64,000 nucleotides of DNA from Durusdinium trenchii (GCA_963970005.1 CAXAMN010023718.1:186001-250000), one strand, 5' to 3'. Counted from the first letter of the stretch, positions 44,253 to 57,100 are shown. Numbers and translations: made by a program. The notes: generated from the sequence alone by a model not told the origin.

Positions 44253-45540
44253 AGAACTATCGACAACTGTACCCTTTCGCGTCCATGTACAGCCCACGCG
44301 ACTAACACCCTCAAGCGATCAGAACACGTGTGAGGAACGCTTCATGGAACGCTGACAATGGATCGCTTCATGGACGTGCACTGTGACAGCACAGTGTGAT
44401 GTCATTTGGACGTGCATCCAATGCAGGTGACCCATATTCCAAAGGCCAAACAAGATCTTTGAGTACCCAGAATATAGAATTTCATACCTTGTTGCTGGAG
44501 CAAGGACATTGGTCGAATTGTCCAGAAAAAATATACTTCAAATAGAGTGGTTACATATACCCTTTGCCGAGGAAGCAAGATCTGCATCCAGCAGGATTTA
44601 CGGGATGATTCATTCACTGACTCATAGAAATCATTCTATTGCCATCCAATCGCCTTGGCTCGAAAGAGGTCTTCCATGTGCAAGCATGTGCAAACCAGCA
44701 CAGTCGAGATTTACTTGGCTTGATTTTGTGCAGGCAAAACATGTGATCCCGGTGCAAGTCCTATCGAAGAACTGATTTAAGTATACTCTAAGATTTGGCA
44801 GATGGTTGGCGCATGTTTGCCTTGCAGCACCACACAGTCATAAATGAATTTTGAGTGTTGGCCACAGCAAGTCTAGCCCCCTTTTGGCCACTAGGGGTGA
44901 GCCAAAACTGTCCGACCTTTCTGTTAGTATGGACTGATCAACCACATAGAAATGTCCAACCAGGTTTGCTCATCAGGTCATTCTGGGTACGGCCCGCACA
45001 GCCGCCTGGCGCGTGTCCCATGAGGGTTATCCATGGGGTCACAGCCATCCAATCTCGATGGTGATGCAGGCGACTCGAAGTGCTGGCGGGTGCTCACGTG
45101 TTCCTTTTGATGGGTGTGCACCTGCGAGTTCACAAACATGGGCCTTGAAGACCAGTCTTCAGACTGGAAATGTTTGTCACACTGAGCTAGTTTCCCTAGC
45201 ATCAATTTGCTGTTCTTTTTGGGTTCGGGATGCACAGAAAAGGAGTATGAGAGTGTAGCCGTGACGGGCCGTGCCTTCCATTTGTCCAACACATTGTTCA
45301 GTGTTCAGTGTTCTGCACGGCAGGTTGGGGGGTAACTCAGGCCCTCCAAACCAGGGAAAAAGCGGCCGGCGGCGATTCGCTGGGTTTTACGTAACACAAT
45401 TTGGACGGCATTTGATGGCACCATACCCACTTTCTCAGCAAACCCCAGCAAGAAGATCCAGGTTTCAATTAGTATGCAATAATTACTGTAATGCTCATAG
45501 GAAAGCGATTGCCGTCTATGCAGGTCTATCACTGCACTTC

Positions 45541-45650
45541 ACTGTACTCCTGGCATGTGCTTGGACGCTGGGAAGCCCGCAAACGCCGCAAACCACCTTG
45601 CAGGCACACCGGAGCCCGCGGAAGACGAAGTGGTCGAGGCCGCTTAGTGG
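45541..45650 (+). CDS. Candidate terminal exon, acidic C-terminus
   Basis: One frame runs through a GC-richer part, reading CLDAGKPANAANHLAGTPEP and ending EDEVVEAA before TAG. It includes an acceptor-like CCTTGCAG midway. An acidic, Ala-rich end is plausible for a C-terminus, but two other frames are also open here, so this is weak. Confidence 0.2.
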
Positions 45651-46267
45651 GTCAGGCCAAGTGTCACTTGAGGACCTGGAAAAACAACATATCAACAAAC
45701 ACAGAGACGACCAACAAAAGCACGGATTTTGTAATTGCAACATGGGGGTGTATATGAAAGAAAAGGAGACCCCGGAACCTTCCGATCGCCCAATGGGCTT
45801 TTGTTGTATTTCTCTTTCTCCATAGGGGTCGTTGCCTGAGAGGTCTCCCTCTTTTAATACACCCACCACACAGACTATAAGCCGACATTGGTTCTCAAGT
45901 CCCCCCCACACACACCGAAGGAGAGTGTTCCATGTGCTGTCATGTGAGAGGCGACCCCCAACCATTTTTCATGTTTTTTGGTGCGATTACCGGTCACAAG
46001 TATTCACAAGTTCAATAGCAGGCTATGACAGACCCCAACCTGACACGACATGGCTGAACTATTTTCAATTGTCCCACCAGATTGGTGACAAACACCTTGG
46101 GATGGCAATGCCCGCCCCCAAGAGAGTAGATCAAGAGGGTATCCCTTAAGCGCCTGCTTTGCAGGAATTACTACTTTACTTGGATATCGGCCCTGGGGCA
46201 AAGTGATGCAAACGCAGAGCATCCAAATGAACAGCTGCTGAGCTAAAATGGATTCATCAGATCAGTA

Positions 46268-46883
46268 TAATCCGGTCCACCTATTAAAAAACACGGGCCC
46301 CCCCCCCCCCCTCCCCCCAAATAAGGAAACCTCGGTCGCATTTTTTCTAATAGGGGGTCCCTGAAATCGGGGGTGTCCAAAATAGGGTCACCTGGGAAGA
46401 GCTTCAAAACCAAAAAGTAAATCCGTAAAATTTTATATAAAATCCTTTATTAAACTCATATCAAAAATGCAAAAAAGCTCCAGATCGAAGGGTCTTCCTT
46501 TTCCCCTACAAAAACCTTCATTAGAATAGTGATTCTTCAGTAGACTATCAGCTAAAGCTTTCGAACGGTGATGTCGCTGTGCCATGCGGTGTTGCATGAC
46601 CTCGGTGGCAAGTGCGTTTGCGTGAGTCCGTGCCATTGGGGGAAGGAAAGCCTGCTGGTGTAAGCGCGGCGTGTCATGGTGGATAGACAGGGCGGACAGA
46701 GGTTGGCAGTTACGGTTGTTTTTGGAACCTAATAAACAAAACTCCTCCAAAGTCGGCAATGTTGGTAGTTTAGTAGCGGCTTGAAAGGGCGGTAATTTAA
46801 ACACAAATATAAACCGTATTTAGGGGTTTCTGACATGACTTTTTTCTAATAGGGGTCCGTTTTTTAATAGGTACCCGGGATTA
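46268..46883. mobile_element. TIR element copy B, uninterrupted (about 616 bp)
   Basis: The left end TAATCCGGTCCACCTATTAA and the reverse complement of the right end (TAATCCCGGGTACCTATTAA) are near-identical inverted repeats, continuing AAAAC on both sides. Outer TA on each side fits a TA target duplication. Further TTTTTTCTAATAGGGG words lie inside each end. The site CTAATAGGGGGTCCCTGAAA is intact, whereas copy A has a copia element at GGGTC. No transposase is present, so it was probably moved in trans. Confidence 0.72.
46433..46804 (-). pseudogene. Open frame in TIR element copy B
   Basis: A 123-residue antisense frame, homologous to 9678-10004 (shared SALSIH, DTPRLHQQAFLPPMA, SLLKNHYSN, SLIKDFI). 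Most differences between copies change the amino acid. It has no recognised domain. It may be a fossil of an element gene. Confidence 0.35.
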
Positions 46884-47240
46884 GTCTAGTATAACATAGT
46901 AGAACCCAAAGCCACCCAAAGCTATGAACATTGCCCAACTCGCTTCTGAATTTCAATTCTTAGAAGGTTCTACTGCGTGTCCTCCGTCGAGAAAATAATT
47001 TCCCAGCTTTCGCATTGCAAGGCGGAGCCCGCACGTTGGGCTTGGGATGCCCAGTCTTTTCGGAACATGGTGAGTTTGAAGAGGATGGAACTAGGTAACT
47101 AGGTCAACATGGTCCTTCAGAAACTGCCTCCAAGCGGCAGGTACATCGTAGATCTTGTTGCTCAGTAGGCCAAAGGTGGCGACTGTGTAGTGGCCAAAGA
47201 TAACCGGACGCACTCTCACGTTTCTGCAAAGAGACTTTTA

Positions 47241-47411
47241 GTGCTCAAAATCCATGGCTGCCATGGTGAGAGTTACCGGATGAACTTCAGCGAACACACC
47301 GCACCCACCAAGGCCTGGAGTGCCCCGCGGCCGCCGCGCCCGCGGCGGCGCGGCCACGGCTACGGCCGTGGGCGCCGCAGCTTCACACCATCCACGGGGA
47401 CGCCACCAGAG
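47241..47411 (+). CDS. Candidate GC-rich exon, Arg/Gly/Pro-rich
   Basis: After acceptor-like ACTTTTAG the frame reads GESYRMNFSEHTAPTKAWS then a basic RPRRRGHGYGRGRRS stretch, ending at GAGGCG/GTTCGG. It is among the most GC-rich blocks in the window. The antisense frame is also open, so the strand is uncertain. No domain beyond low complexity is seen. Confidence 0.3.
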
Positions 47412-48299
47412 AGGCGGTTCGGGTCGGGTTTGTGTGGCTTTGGCTGGAGATTCTTGAGAGGAGATCCTTTCAACAACCAGCTTCAGCTTCCACCAAGAAT
47501 CCATCACAATCCAAAGCACGTGATAGCACGTGCACGTTTTATTAGGCTCGACGTGCTCCTTGGAAGTATACAATCTTGCAACTTGCAACAAGTGTTTTTG
47601 GCAACTCAAAACCTGCTCGTGGGCACACTGACACACTGATGCCTGCTGAAAGTACGCGGATGTTTGCTGCAATCACTCAGCAACTCGGCATGTAGCAGAA
47701 GAACCTGCAACGTTTCACGCAGCTGCTTGCAGAAGGCTCCTTCTAAGAGGAGCAAGAAGAGTCGAACGTCGAACGAGCGTTGGATTGCCCCATGTATGGG
47801 GGAGACCAAGGTCGTGAGCATCATTTACGTGCCCTGGTCTGACCTTGCCAACGGCTCAACTTTGAACCAACATGAAAGTAATTAACTGCGAAAAAAAGGA
47901 GCTCGTTTCATAAAAACGCCACAAGTGTTAAGATTATACCATATAATTTTGTCTAGTAACGGGCTACCTGTTCAAATTAATTGCTGCCTGCGAAGATCCT
48001 AGATGGTGTAAATGATTGGCGAAGTGATATGAATTGACCGCCTTTTGCTGCTGGAGAGTATCAACAATCAGATCAGCATAAAGGTCATTGGACCTCCCAT
48101 GAGGTTGTACTGAGCTAAGCGTGACTAGTCAGGGCTTTTCAAGGTCCAACCCTTTAAATTGCACAGGGGTCCAAAACCCTTTCGAACCCTTTGATTGGAT
48201 GCTATCATCTTTAGGGAGTGACAGACCACCACACCACACCGATCTTTGATTCCATGCAACTCCGGGACTCTGCGCTCGGGACTGGTCCTTCACCATCGC

Positions 48300-48587
48300 T
48301 TGGGACTGGTCGCCGTGGGCGTGCCGTGGCCAGTTGCCCGAGCTCCAGCCCCTTCGGCACATGGTATGGCGACGAGATGGATCCTTACGAGTCCTACGAG
48401 CCGAACGAGGAGGAATCCCACGGCTTGGCCGAGCGGAGGGGGGGGGAAGGGCGGAGGGTGAAGAGAATCCCTTCAACGGCAGCGGAGAGTGGCAGGATCC
48501 GGACGGCATGCACAAGCTTCGAGGAACAAACGGCTGCACAGAAATGGGCAATTCCGCTGTGTGGACAAGACCAGAGGTCCAGCAAGT
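48300..48587 (+). CDS. Candidate exon(s) with a frame change at a G-run
   Basis: Upstream of a run of nine G (about 48437-48445) one frame reads GDEMDPYESYEPNEEESHG. Downstream a different frame reads NPFNGSGEWQDPDGMHKL and ends at donor-like CAGCAA/GTAACA. Both halves look protein-like, so the G-run may hold a sequencing error or a real frameshift; an intron is also possible. No family is recognised. Confidence 0.28.
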
Positions 48588-49226
48588 AACAGAATTGTTA
48601 TTTGTGCTTTCTTCTCGGCATTTGCACCAAGCCCCCCCCCGGTCTTCTCCTACTTCTCCACAGACTCCACAGTCGCTGGATGCTCCAGAGTAATGTAGGC
48701 GGGCAAGAAGAAGTGCAGAGAGACAAATCCGTCATTTCGAGCGTATACAATTAAGACACTGTTGAGGGGGAGGACTTCCAATTGTTCCATGGTGCGTCGT
48801 CCATGGACAGCTGAACTTGCTCCACTTGTGGCCTTTTCCTTAGGAGAACGATGCCGTTGGATGCCCAGCTGTCCTCGGGTCAGATGTACAGAGGATGCCG
48901 AAAAGAGAGCAGTGCTAAAAACTCAGCACAGTCACCGAGTTCCCTTCCGCTCTTTGTTGGAACGTGGTTGGTTTCTTGCGCATCAACGTTGACAACTCCA
49001 ATTCTAACTGGGACGTGGTAAAGTGACTTCCAATCTTAAAGCAAACTTAAGAGAGCCCCATCAATTGGAGGTCATCAGAGAAGATATCGATTAGGTTTCC
49101 CAAGTGACCAGTGGAACTCTCTCAGATCTGTGCAATTTCACTGCAAGGCATCCACCGTGGATCGTCTCTCACAAGCAGCGGCTTCCCAGCGGATGGTCAA
49201 GGGTTGTTTTGTGCTGCCCAGACGCT

Positions 49227-49275
49227 CCTGGACCCTCATATGGAGGGGTCGGACCTTTATATGGAGGGGTCTGGG
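49227..49275. repeat. Short tandem repeat
   Basis: ATATGGAGGGGTC occurs twice, 22 bp apart, each preceded by GGACC(C/T)T. It is small and inside non-coding DNA. Confidence 0.5.
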
Positions 49276-50064
49276 GTCTCAAATCCCTATGGTTTTGAGG
49301 GACCAAGGGCTGTTTGGAGCGTTTGGGTGGTTTTACAGGGAGCACCAACCTTACTTGTATAACCTATGCTCCACCAGGCATTGGTTTTGCAGGAGTCTCG
49401 CAACTGGTGCTTTTCAGGTGAAAAGAGGAGATGTTCTCCATCAAAATTCAGCTTCAGACATTCAAGATTGGTTACCGTTCTTATTGATTTCTGGAAGGGG
49501 TTCTTTATTATGCTTGTTGAGCTTCACGAAGACGGCCCACGAAAGCGGATGTGGCATTCAAGTGGCTCTCCTTGGACCCATGTGTGATCATTATTTTTCT
49601 CAAGCACAGCTGGCCAGCGCGGCGGTTCAGGCGCGGTGGGTGGGGACTGCGGATGTGGCAGTCAAGACACAGTGGGGACTGCGGCACTGAAGGAACCTCA
49701 CTTCGGCACCCCGCGGGCCGTGATTTTGTACCTGTGAATATATGCTGCAAAAGACCTTGTGCAAACTTCGAGTCTGAGATGATGACTCTTGACAGAATGC
49801 AATAACGAGCAAGAGCTCTTCCTTGAATAGGGCATAATAGGGCTATATACCAAGCACTATAGTATATATATAGATGTTTCCGGTTTTGGATGCGTTGTAG
49901 TCTTTGACCCGGCTCAAATGGACAGCAAAGGAGTTTCTTGTGTTGCTTCCAGGGCATTTGCCCCCAAAATAGTGATACCCCACAAGCCCACTCATGCTCG
50001 CGAATGTTGTGACACTTTGTGACACTTGTGTGGTTGTAAAGTTGTAGAGTAGATAGGCAAATAG

Positions 50065-50118
50065 ATTCACATCCGTTGAACCCTGCCTAAGATTCACATC
50101 CGTTGAAACCTGCCTAAG
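50065..50118. repeat. Two-copy tandem repeat of about 28 bp
   Basis: GATTCACATCCGTTGAA followed by CCTGCCTAA is repeated head to tail with one small difference. Confidence 0.6.
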
Positions 50119-50586
50119 AGCATCCCCTCTAATCCTTCTCATACACTCATATGTTGAGCCATTTAATCGACCAAAACAGAATCCACCAGGCACTCCAAAG
50201 TCGAGCCCTGGGGGAGTCATGGTGAAGAGCACTGCTGCCAAGGCGCAGACCATGGAAGCTGTGTGGGTGTGAAAAACCTCCTGCGAGCGGTTGGACCAAG
50301 TGCTACGCTTTTGACCAAAAACACGAGGTTGTGGACCACATTCATTCCAAACCACTATTGCACATGTTCCGCAACCTTGCGTCCTCTATTGGTTATGTGA
50401 CTTGTGACCGACCAGGAACTGGGATAATTAGACTCTTCATACCGAGTCTTGATTCTCTGAGACGTGCCCCTCGGGCGGTGATTTGGTTGCTGCATGCATC
50501 TGTTTTTTTCTGCATTCTGCTGCATGTACTGATATTGGAGGCATGTCCTTTGAGTCCGAGTCCCCCTGTCCGTCCCACGGCCCGTC

Positions 50587-50736
50587 ATGGCAGACCGTCG
50601 AGGTCCCACGGTCCCACGGTCGAAGCCGGTCCAGATCATGAAGAAGCCGAGCGCAGTGACCAAGAGCATCCAGAAAAAGGCCGGTTGCGCCCCTCACGAG
50701 ACGACTTGCCATTTGGATCAGAGAAGTCGAGGTTAA
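50587..50736 (+). CDS. Candidate first exon, Lys-rich N-terminus
   Basis: From ATG 50587 a 49-codon frame reads MADRRGPTVPRSKPVQIMKK then PSAVTKSIQKKAG. Near its end lies donor-like TCGAG/GTTAAC, and reading on through it gives the stop TAA. KKP(S/A)-type basic stretches are common in dinoflagellate proteins. A second frame (EAERSDQEHPEKGRLRPSR) is also open over the same bases. No domain is recognised. Confidence 0.3.
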   Translation: MADRRGPTVPRSKPVQIMKKPSAVTKSIQKKAGCAPHETTCHLDQRSRG

Positions 50737-51179
50737 CAACATCGGGATTAGGTGTTTGTGCGATTAATTAAAACAATATGAAGCATATAAGCATATGTGA
50801 TTATTCGAATATATATTATATATACATTATGGCATGTTTGTTAACGGCAAAAAAAGACAACAAGCACGGGAATGCAGGTCTCCATTCAATGCGTTTAATG
50901 AGGCCTTTGACCTAGAATTTTATGAGAAGATGTCGGAAGTGTCGAGGATAAATTTGGAGCTCACTTGGAACTTGAGTATATAGTGTGGATATGTGTGGAT
51001 CAGTTTGCTGGTTTTGGTTCACCACTGAACTTATTGAATCTGGTGCAGCTAAAGCCGCTAAAGCTTAGCTAAGGTGAATCTGACGGCTAGTGTAGAGACG
51101 TAAAACAGGCCATAACAAAACGTCAAGCACATGTTTGGCCCGGCCTGAATCTAATTCGGCCAATTAGTGGGGTTAACCC

Positions 51180-51367
51180 AAAGCATTCCAAAACACTTCC
51201 TGCTCTCGCGGAAGACTGGGATCGCTCTCGGTGAGTCGAATCCCAAGGTGAGCTCCAAGCCGAGGTCGGGTGCCTTCTTCGCTTGGGGAAGTTTTGGATC
51301 CGACGATCAAGCGATTCATGTGGTTCAAAAGAAAGGAATCCGCAGCGTTGCAGCGTCCTTTTTCTAA
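51180..51367 (+). CDS. Possible degenerate RCC1/HERC2-like repeat exon
   Basis: The frame ends SGAFFAWGSFGSDDQ, AIHVVQKKGIRSVAASFF, stop. This has the spacing of the WG-containing repeats (AFAAI..DGSVVTWG.....Vq..L..V..I.AT..AFAAI) found in many dinoflagellate proteins annotated as HERC2-like. Only one unit is present and it stops early, so it is either one exon end or a fragment. The resemblance is from memory of the pattern. Confidence 0.28.
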
Positions 51368-54052
51368 CATTTTGCCGTACAGGTTGTGGCAGGTTGGGTA
51401 GCACCCTTAGTTTTTGAGCCATCAGCCATTAATAGCCAATTTCATGATGCTATTTCTATATCATATAGGCCCGAAGCACGGGCAGCCCGTTGATTCGGAC
51501 CATCCGAACTAGACTATCAGTCGTTCGAAACAAGAGGGAGCGCCGGAGCGTTCCACTGTGCTGCGGACGTGTGGGGCGCACTGCTGAGGTTTAGATGTGG
51601 AACGTGTGCTGTGCATTCATTGTCCCCACAAACAGAGAGGGACAGAGGCTTGCTAAGCTCTTAGTTTTAGATAGTGGTTGGTCCGGTACCCTGAACACCT
51701 CGGCCAGTTAGATCAGCGAAGATCTCTAGCTTTGAGGAATGATAGTAGGTATTGCCTGCAAGGTATTATACGAAAAACAATTGTACAACTCAGGTGGGAT
51801 CTTTGAGAAGTCTGGGAGTTCGACAAACCTTTTTCTTGATTATTTGAAGACCACCTTGGTATTGAGTTGGCAGTGAAGTGCATTGATAGGTTTGCACTTT
51901 GACTTGGGACAGATGATTGATTAGGCAGTGAGAATCTTTGCTTATACAGTATATAGTGACCACATGCCAGAGGCTTCCTCCAGTAGGTGGATATAATCCA
52001 ACCAGTTTCCGTTTGTTCAAGTACTTGTGCGGCAGTGAGACTTGAACAAAGGGAAGAGAGAAGCTGATTGCCAATATTAACGATGACCAATGATCGCCAG
52101 CCAGGCCACCGAAGGTGAAAAGGATCAGCACCGAATGGAGCAACTCAAGTTGAACCCTTCGGTGTAAGATGGACTGACTAAACGGCTTGATATCATCTGC
52201 CAGCGAGTTGCTGAAGGTTTCTCATCAGGTTTTGACAGTTACATCAGAGATGAGGTTCACGCTTCTTGTTGGACAGGTTTTTTTGTTTTCCCAATGAGTT
52301 ACAAGTTGGGTCGTTTTCAAAACTGCGCAGATGTTCTGGACACACCATGACACAGGAAATCTGTGTTCAAACCACCCCAAGATGAAACACTCATGATCCC
52401 TGTTGATATGTTGTTTCTCCAGTTCAATTCACGGTTGGTGGCTTACCTGCGAGGCTTCCAGTGGCGACCTCTTCGGATCTCATTGTCCTTCGGATCTCCC
52501 AGCATTTTTTTTGTTTTGTTTTTTCGTTCGTGGTCTTCGCTTTTTCGCGGAGTACACTCCCTGAAGTACTCATGGTTGACTGGAATGTTCGGGTTCCGAA
52601 AGGATGACCATGTTTGACCAAAGAGGTGGCGAACTCCACTTCCATGATTATTTCAAGGAGTGTATCGGAGTATGGGCAAAGCTGAAGGAAACCGTGGCTC
52701 GGGAAGAAGGACCAGTTTCCTGGCCTGTTTTTTTGGGGGCTTAGATCTTTGACCGGTGACCCATGGAAACCGACTTGGCCTGACTGTTGTTGGGACATGA
52801 ATGACCACGGAATAGATAAATGGTCATTGTACCTGGAAATGATGAGCTTATCTTTAACCGTTCGTCCTGCAGCTGATTGAACAGCTGATGCTGGCCTGTC
52901 CGACGGGGGGTCGGCTGAAGCTTGTCTAAGATGTCGAACCTTATCGAGAAGACGAGGCTTCCTTTCCCCTTGCCATTTGAAGGCTTGGAGTGATAGACTT
53001 TTCCCCACAAGTTTCGGCAGCTTTGGAAACCTGGAAGGCAAGCCACATCAGCGTCTTTGTCCGCAAATCCATTTGTCGGCCAAGTGGACAACAGATCTCG
53101 AAGAAGGATCTCGAAGAAGGATCAACGAGCCCTTTCAAAAGATGATGTTTCTTGCTGCAGGGCCTTTCTACATCACATTGTATAGTTTGCAGTGGATTTA
53201 GGTAACATCGCAGGGCAGGTCACGCCTCTTTCTTGAAGGCATAGCTGTGGAAATATTTGTACACAATTGTGACGGTTGTAAACATAAAGGACTCACCATG
53301 TAGTGTAAGCAATCAGGATAACGGTATCACTAGAACCATTCAAACCATCTTGTCCACACCCTGACTTGGTCCCCGGGGTTAACCAAACTTGAAAACACAT
53401 GTCACACCAGTTAGTTGGTTCCTTTGACGTCAAAGTGTTTGGGTCCGCTCCCACGTCCGGGCACGTGACCGGCGGTGGCACCACCGCCCGCTGCGGCTGA
53501 GGTGAAGATCAATCGAGCACCTGCTTGGAACCGAGACATTTCCATGTGTTCAGACAGACCAGGACCAGGAGTGATCATGGAAACCAGGAGTGATATACGA
53601 GGTATTTTCCTGTATATCGAGCACCTGCTTGGAAACTACACTGCAGGATATACCAGGAGTGATCATGGAAACGCGACACCCGACACCTCCTGCAACTCCT
53701 GCTTTCACGCGCTACACCAACCGCCCAGTGATCTTGTTTGATCCATTCAGAAGGTGGTACCTCTAGCAAGTCAAGATGCGGGAAATCCATCAGGGCCCAG
53801 ACTGCGACCCAACACTCCAATTGGGGTGGTTGATACAGTAAATAGGTCAATGTAGGCATCAATAGACATAATATAACATATATATTTATCAGCCTTTATC
53901 AGCAGTATATACCATGACCCTCCAAGGGGTGTCCAAGGGGTGTCTATTTATAGCCCCTTAGCTGTGATTCGGGGTGTCCCAAAAAACCACCCCTTGCAAG
54001 GGGCTCCTGGTATATAGTCCCATGGGACGTTTCTGGGGTCCTCGATGTTTAC
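51368..54052. other. Stretch with no gene recognised
   Basis: The longest frame is antisense, 52424-53041 (205 residues), with no recognisable domain; overlapping frames on the same strand weaken it. 53500-53690 contains a partial duplication (CGAGCACCTGCTTGGAA and CCAGGAGTGATCATGGAAAC each twice). Confidence 0.35.
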
Positions 54053-54163
54053 AGTGTTTCTCTCCCCGAGCCGCACCGGTCGGAGTCGCTTGGACGTCGC
54101 AGTGTCAGACCTCGCGGCGCTTTGGAGGTCTTGACGCTTTGGATCACGGTGTGCATGAGGCGG
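54053..54163 (-). CDS. Candidate exon, basic, minus strand
   Basis: A 111-bp minus-strand block lies between acceptor GTATCCCAG and donor ACACT/GTAAAC. It encodes 37 residues in phase (SAARSDTATSKRLRPVRLGE). A second minus frame reads RLMHTVIQSVKTSKAPRGL and ends at a stop just past the donor, so a terminal exon is an alternative. No domain is recognised. Confidence 0.3.
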
Positions 54164-57100
54164 CTGGGATACAAGGAGGAGATCGGAGATGTGACGGGGT
54201 GGGGTATGGTTAGATGGTGGTAGAGATATGATGATCTGGTGGTCGAAAAATCCTTGGATGAGAAGAGGTGAGAGGTGAGAGGTGAGATGTCGTTCGGACG
54301 GAGATTGCTGTCGTTCGTTCCGAACTTCTTTCGTGCATGCTGCATGCATGCCGCTGCAAGGTGGTAGCCAGCTTCATTCTTTCGTCGCTCGCCCTATAGC
54401 TTTGGAACTCATCATTCCTGTTTAGGGTGTTGGTTTTCGCAAAGAAACATGTTTGGAGGTGAGCCTGGAAGTTTAAGGGGTAGTTTAAGCAGTATAATTG
54501 GGCTAGTAATACACCACTCAACCTTTGTCCACATGTGCCATGCTCTAAGCACTTGGTTATGTTTTGTTGCTGGGGATGGTTACAGTATCAAATACTTAGT
54601 TGTGGAACTCTGAGTGCACCCTCATTGGGACATTCTAAAAGAGAAGAACCGAAATGGACGTGATTGTTCCACCTTGAATGTGCTGTTGAATAGTTGAATA
54701 GTGTGTTTTTTCCTTCAGAAGATCACTGAAATCCACGTTTTCGCACGTGATGAGCACAGGGGGTCCTTTTAACGCGCAGGAGTTGGCGCTGGGCGCTGCG
54801 AAGGCGGATCTGGAGCACCTGACCACGTGCACCAGATGACCTGACCACCTTATCCACCTTGGACTTGCTACGTCGTCTATAGTAGTGACTGGCACACCGT
54901 GCTTTGAAGATGTCAGCCATTGGCTGTTTCCTTAGTCCGGATGTTCAGGACGATTGGGCTGAAACAGGACTTGGCCAAATCCCAACCTGGCAACATGTGT
55001 GTATGTGTATTAGAAGGAGCGGAAAGAACAAACATCGATGAACACTCATTGAGCCAGGGGGAGTTCGATGGCTATCCAATGTAGTTGCTCAGCAACGATG
55101 CATTTGCTGCTGGCATTTTGTTATTCGTAAAACAAGATCTATAAAGTCAATTTGGCAGTGGAGCGACCCCTGTATCCCAGTTGGGATCTCTCACGTGTGG
55201 GGGTGAAATGGTAGCAGGCCTGGAACATCAAGCTTTCTTCGCCAATGCCAATGCTTTTTGGTGGTTAAACACATAATATATTGTTAATATTTGTTCTGTC
55301 CAGGATCCAGGGGTTTTACATGGCATGCACGCTTCGAAGCGGCACTGGTATCTCCCCTGTCATGCATGGTCCTGAGCCGTATCCTTCGCGGGTCTATCAG
55401 ATTTGGCTTGGCTTGGTGTGAAATCAAGGACAAGCTACAGCCTGGAGGTTGGTTTGGAAGATAAAGCTCCTCCACCATAAAAGCAGAAGTGGCAGCATGC
55501 CTTTCACAAAGCCCCTGTCATGTCGGAGTGTTTGATTTGCACCTGGACTGCGCCGACATCATGGCTTCAGCTGCTGCTTACATGAAACAAGAGTGTCATA
55601 GATGAGGGGCTAGACAGGGATGAGCGTAGAGTGGCTAGTGTTTTTGTGCTGCGACTGCTAGGGATACAGCGTCAGGTGATCAGTTACCAACAAAAACAGC
55701 AAATGGAGTACACAGACGGCAGATGAGGTGACGAACACGACGAACACGACCTTTTGAAGCTGGAACCATCCAGATAAAAGGGGATCGGTTCATGCAACCC
55801 AGGTCTGAGACTCCAATGACCCAGGTCTGAGACAGTTAAAGAAAAAAGTTGATGATCTCATATGATCAAATCACGCAAGATCTCTCCATAAAAGGGTGTC
55901 ATGTTACTTATAGATTTGATTTAGGTTTGTACAGTACAGCCATGTACAGCCGTATGTTTTGAGGCCCCCAAAAGATCCAAACAACTTGAAGATCCCCGCA
56001 GACACGGACCACGCTCAAGACCCGGACCGATCCAACGCTTTCACAGACTGTATGATGCGTCGAGAGGATGCACGCGAGCCCTTTCTCGAGGTAGGTGTTG
56101 ACCATCAGACTTTTTGGAGGTCTTCATCAAAAGTGAGATCAAATCTGAGGTCTCCTCATTCCGTCGCCCCTTTTGAGGGAGACCATGCAATTTAAGTTGC
56201 CAATCGTGAGGCAGTTGTCCATGTTTTTGGAACATGCTCCAACTGTGTGTAGATGCCTCAACCCCACGCAGAAGCCCTGAAGGCTTTCATCCCACCCTTC
56301 GTGTTGACCAAGACCTAAAGCGGACATTTTCACACGCAGCCACCTGTCTGGTTTGCGACTGACGATCCCCGGATCACCAGACAACAACCAGGGAAAGGAG
56401 ATGGCGCCATTTGGATTGTTTGCTGATCTTTTTTTGTTCACCAGGAGTTCCCTTCCAACATGTTCAGTTCTGATCGAGATATTTGCAGGTACAGACTCCG
56501 GGCGTTGCGATCAGACCGGGCCACGCGAATCCGTGGGTCTTGAGAATCATCGGCCTGCGCATCAGCCAGGAGAGGCGTTCGGTTGAGCGGAGGCCGGAGA
56601 TTCAGAAGGCTCCACGAGGAAAGCACGACGCTCAAAGTGGCTGACGTGGTTGAAGGATGTTGAAGGAGTCAAAAGAAGTTTTCAATATCGAAGATGTGGC
56701 TGTGATCAAAAGGAAAGGACACGCAAGACAGTCAAGACCGAATCAAGACGGTTCCAAGTTCAGCTTGTGAGATCCAGTTGCCTCATCAAAGGACTGGTGT
56801 TGTTTGGGCACGTTTGTTGAAGGGGGAGATGTAAGGAACAAAGGCCAGACCCAGTCGACGTGGGAATGTAAACTCATCAACTCGACTGTTCATGGGTAAC
56901 TCTCGTGTCATAGAGCTCAAGTTGCTTGGGATGTTGCTTGGCTCTTGGACCATTTGAGATTGATGTCTCGGGCCGGGCAGATGGAACTCCATCCTGAGGT
57001 TGATCCGATGGGACTCCCTGCGCTCATTCGGTGGGAGCGAAACCTGCTCGCTCCGCAGGTTCTGCACCACCGGGCCATGCTGCTACACCGGTGCCGTGTG

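Noticed and set aside
52424..53041. 205-residue antisense frame as a gene
   Set aside because: No domain, low-complexity stretches, overlapping frames on the same strand and no clear splice or start context. A frame of this length can arise by chance in 64 kb.
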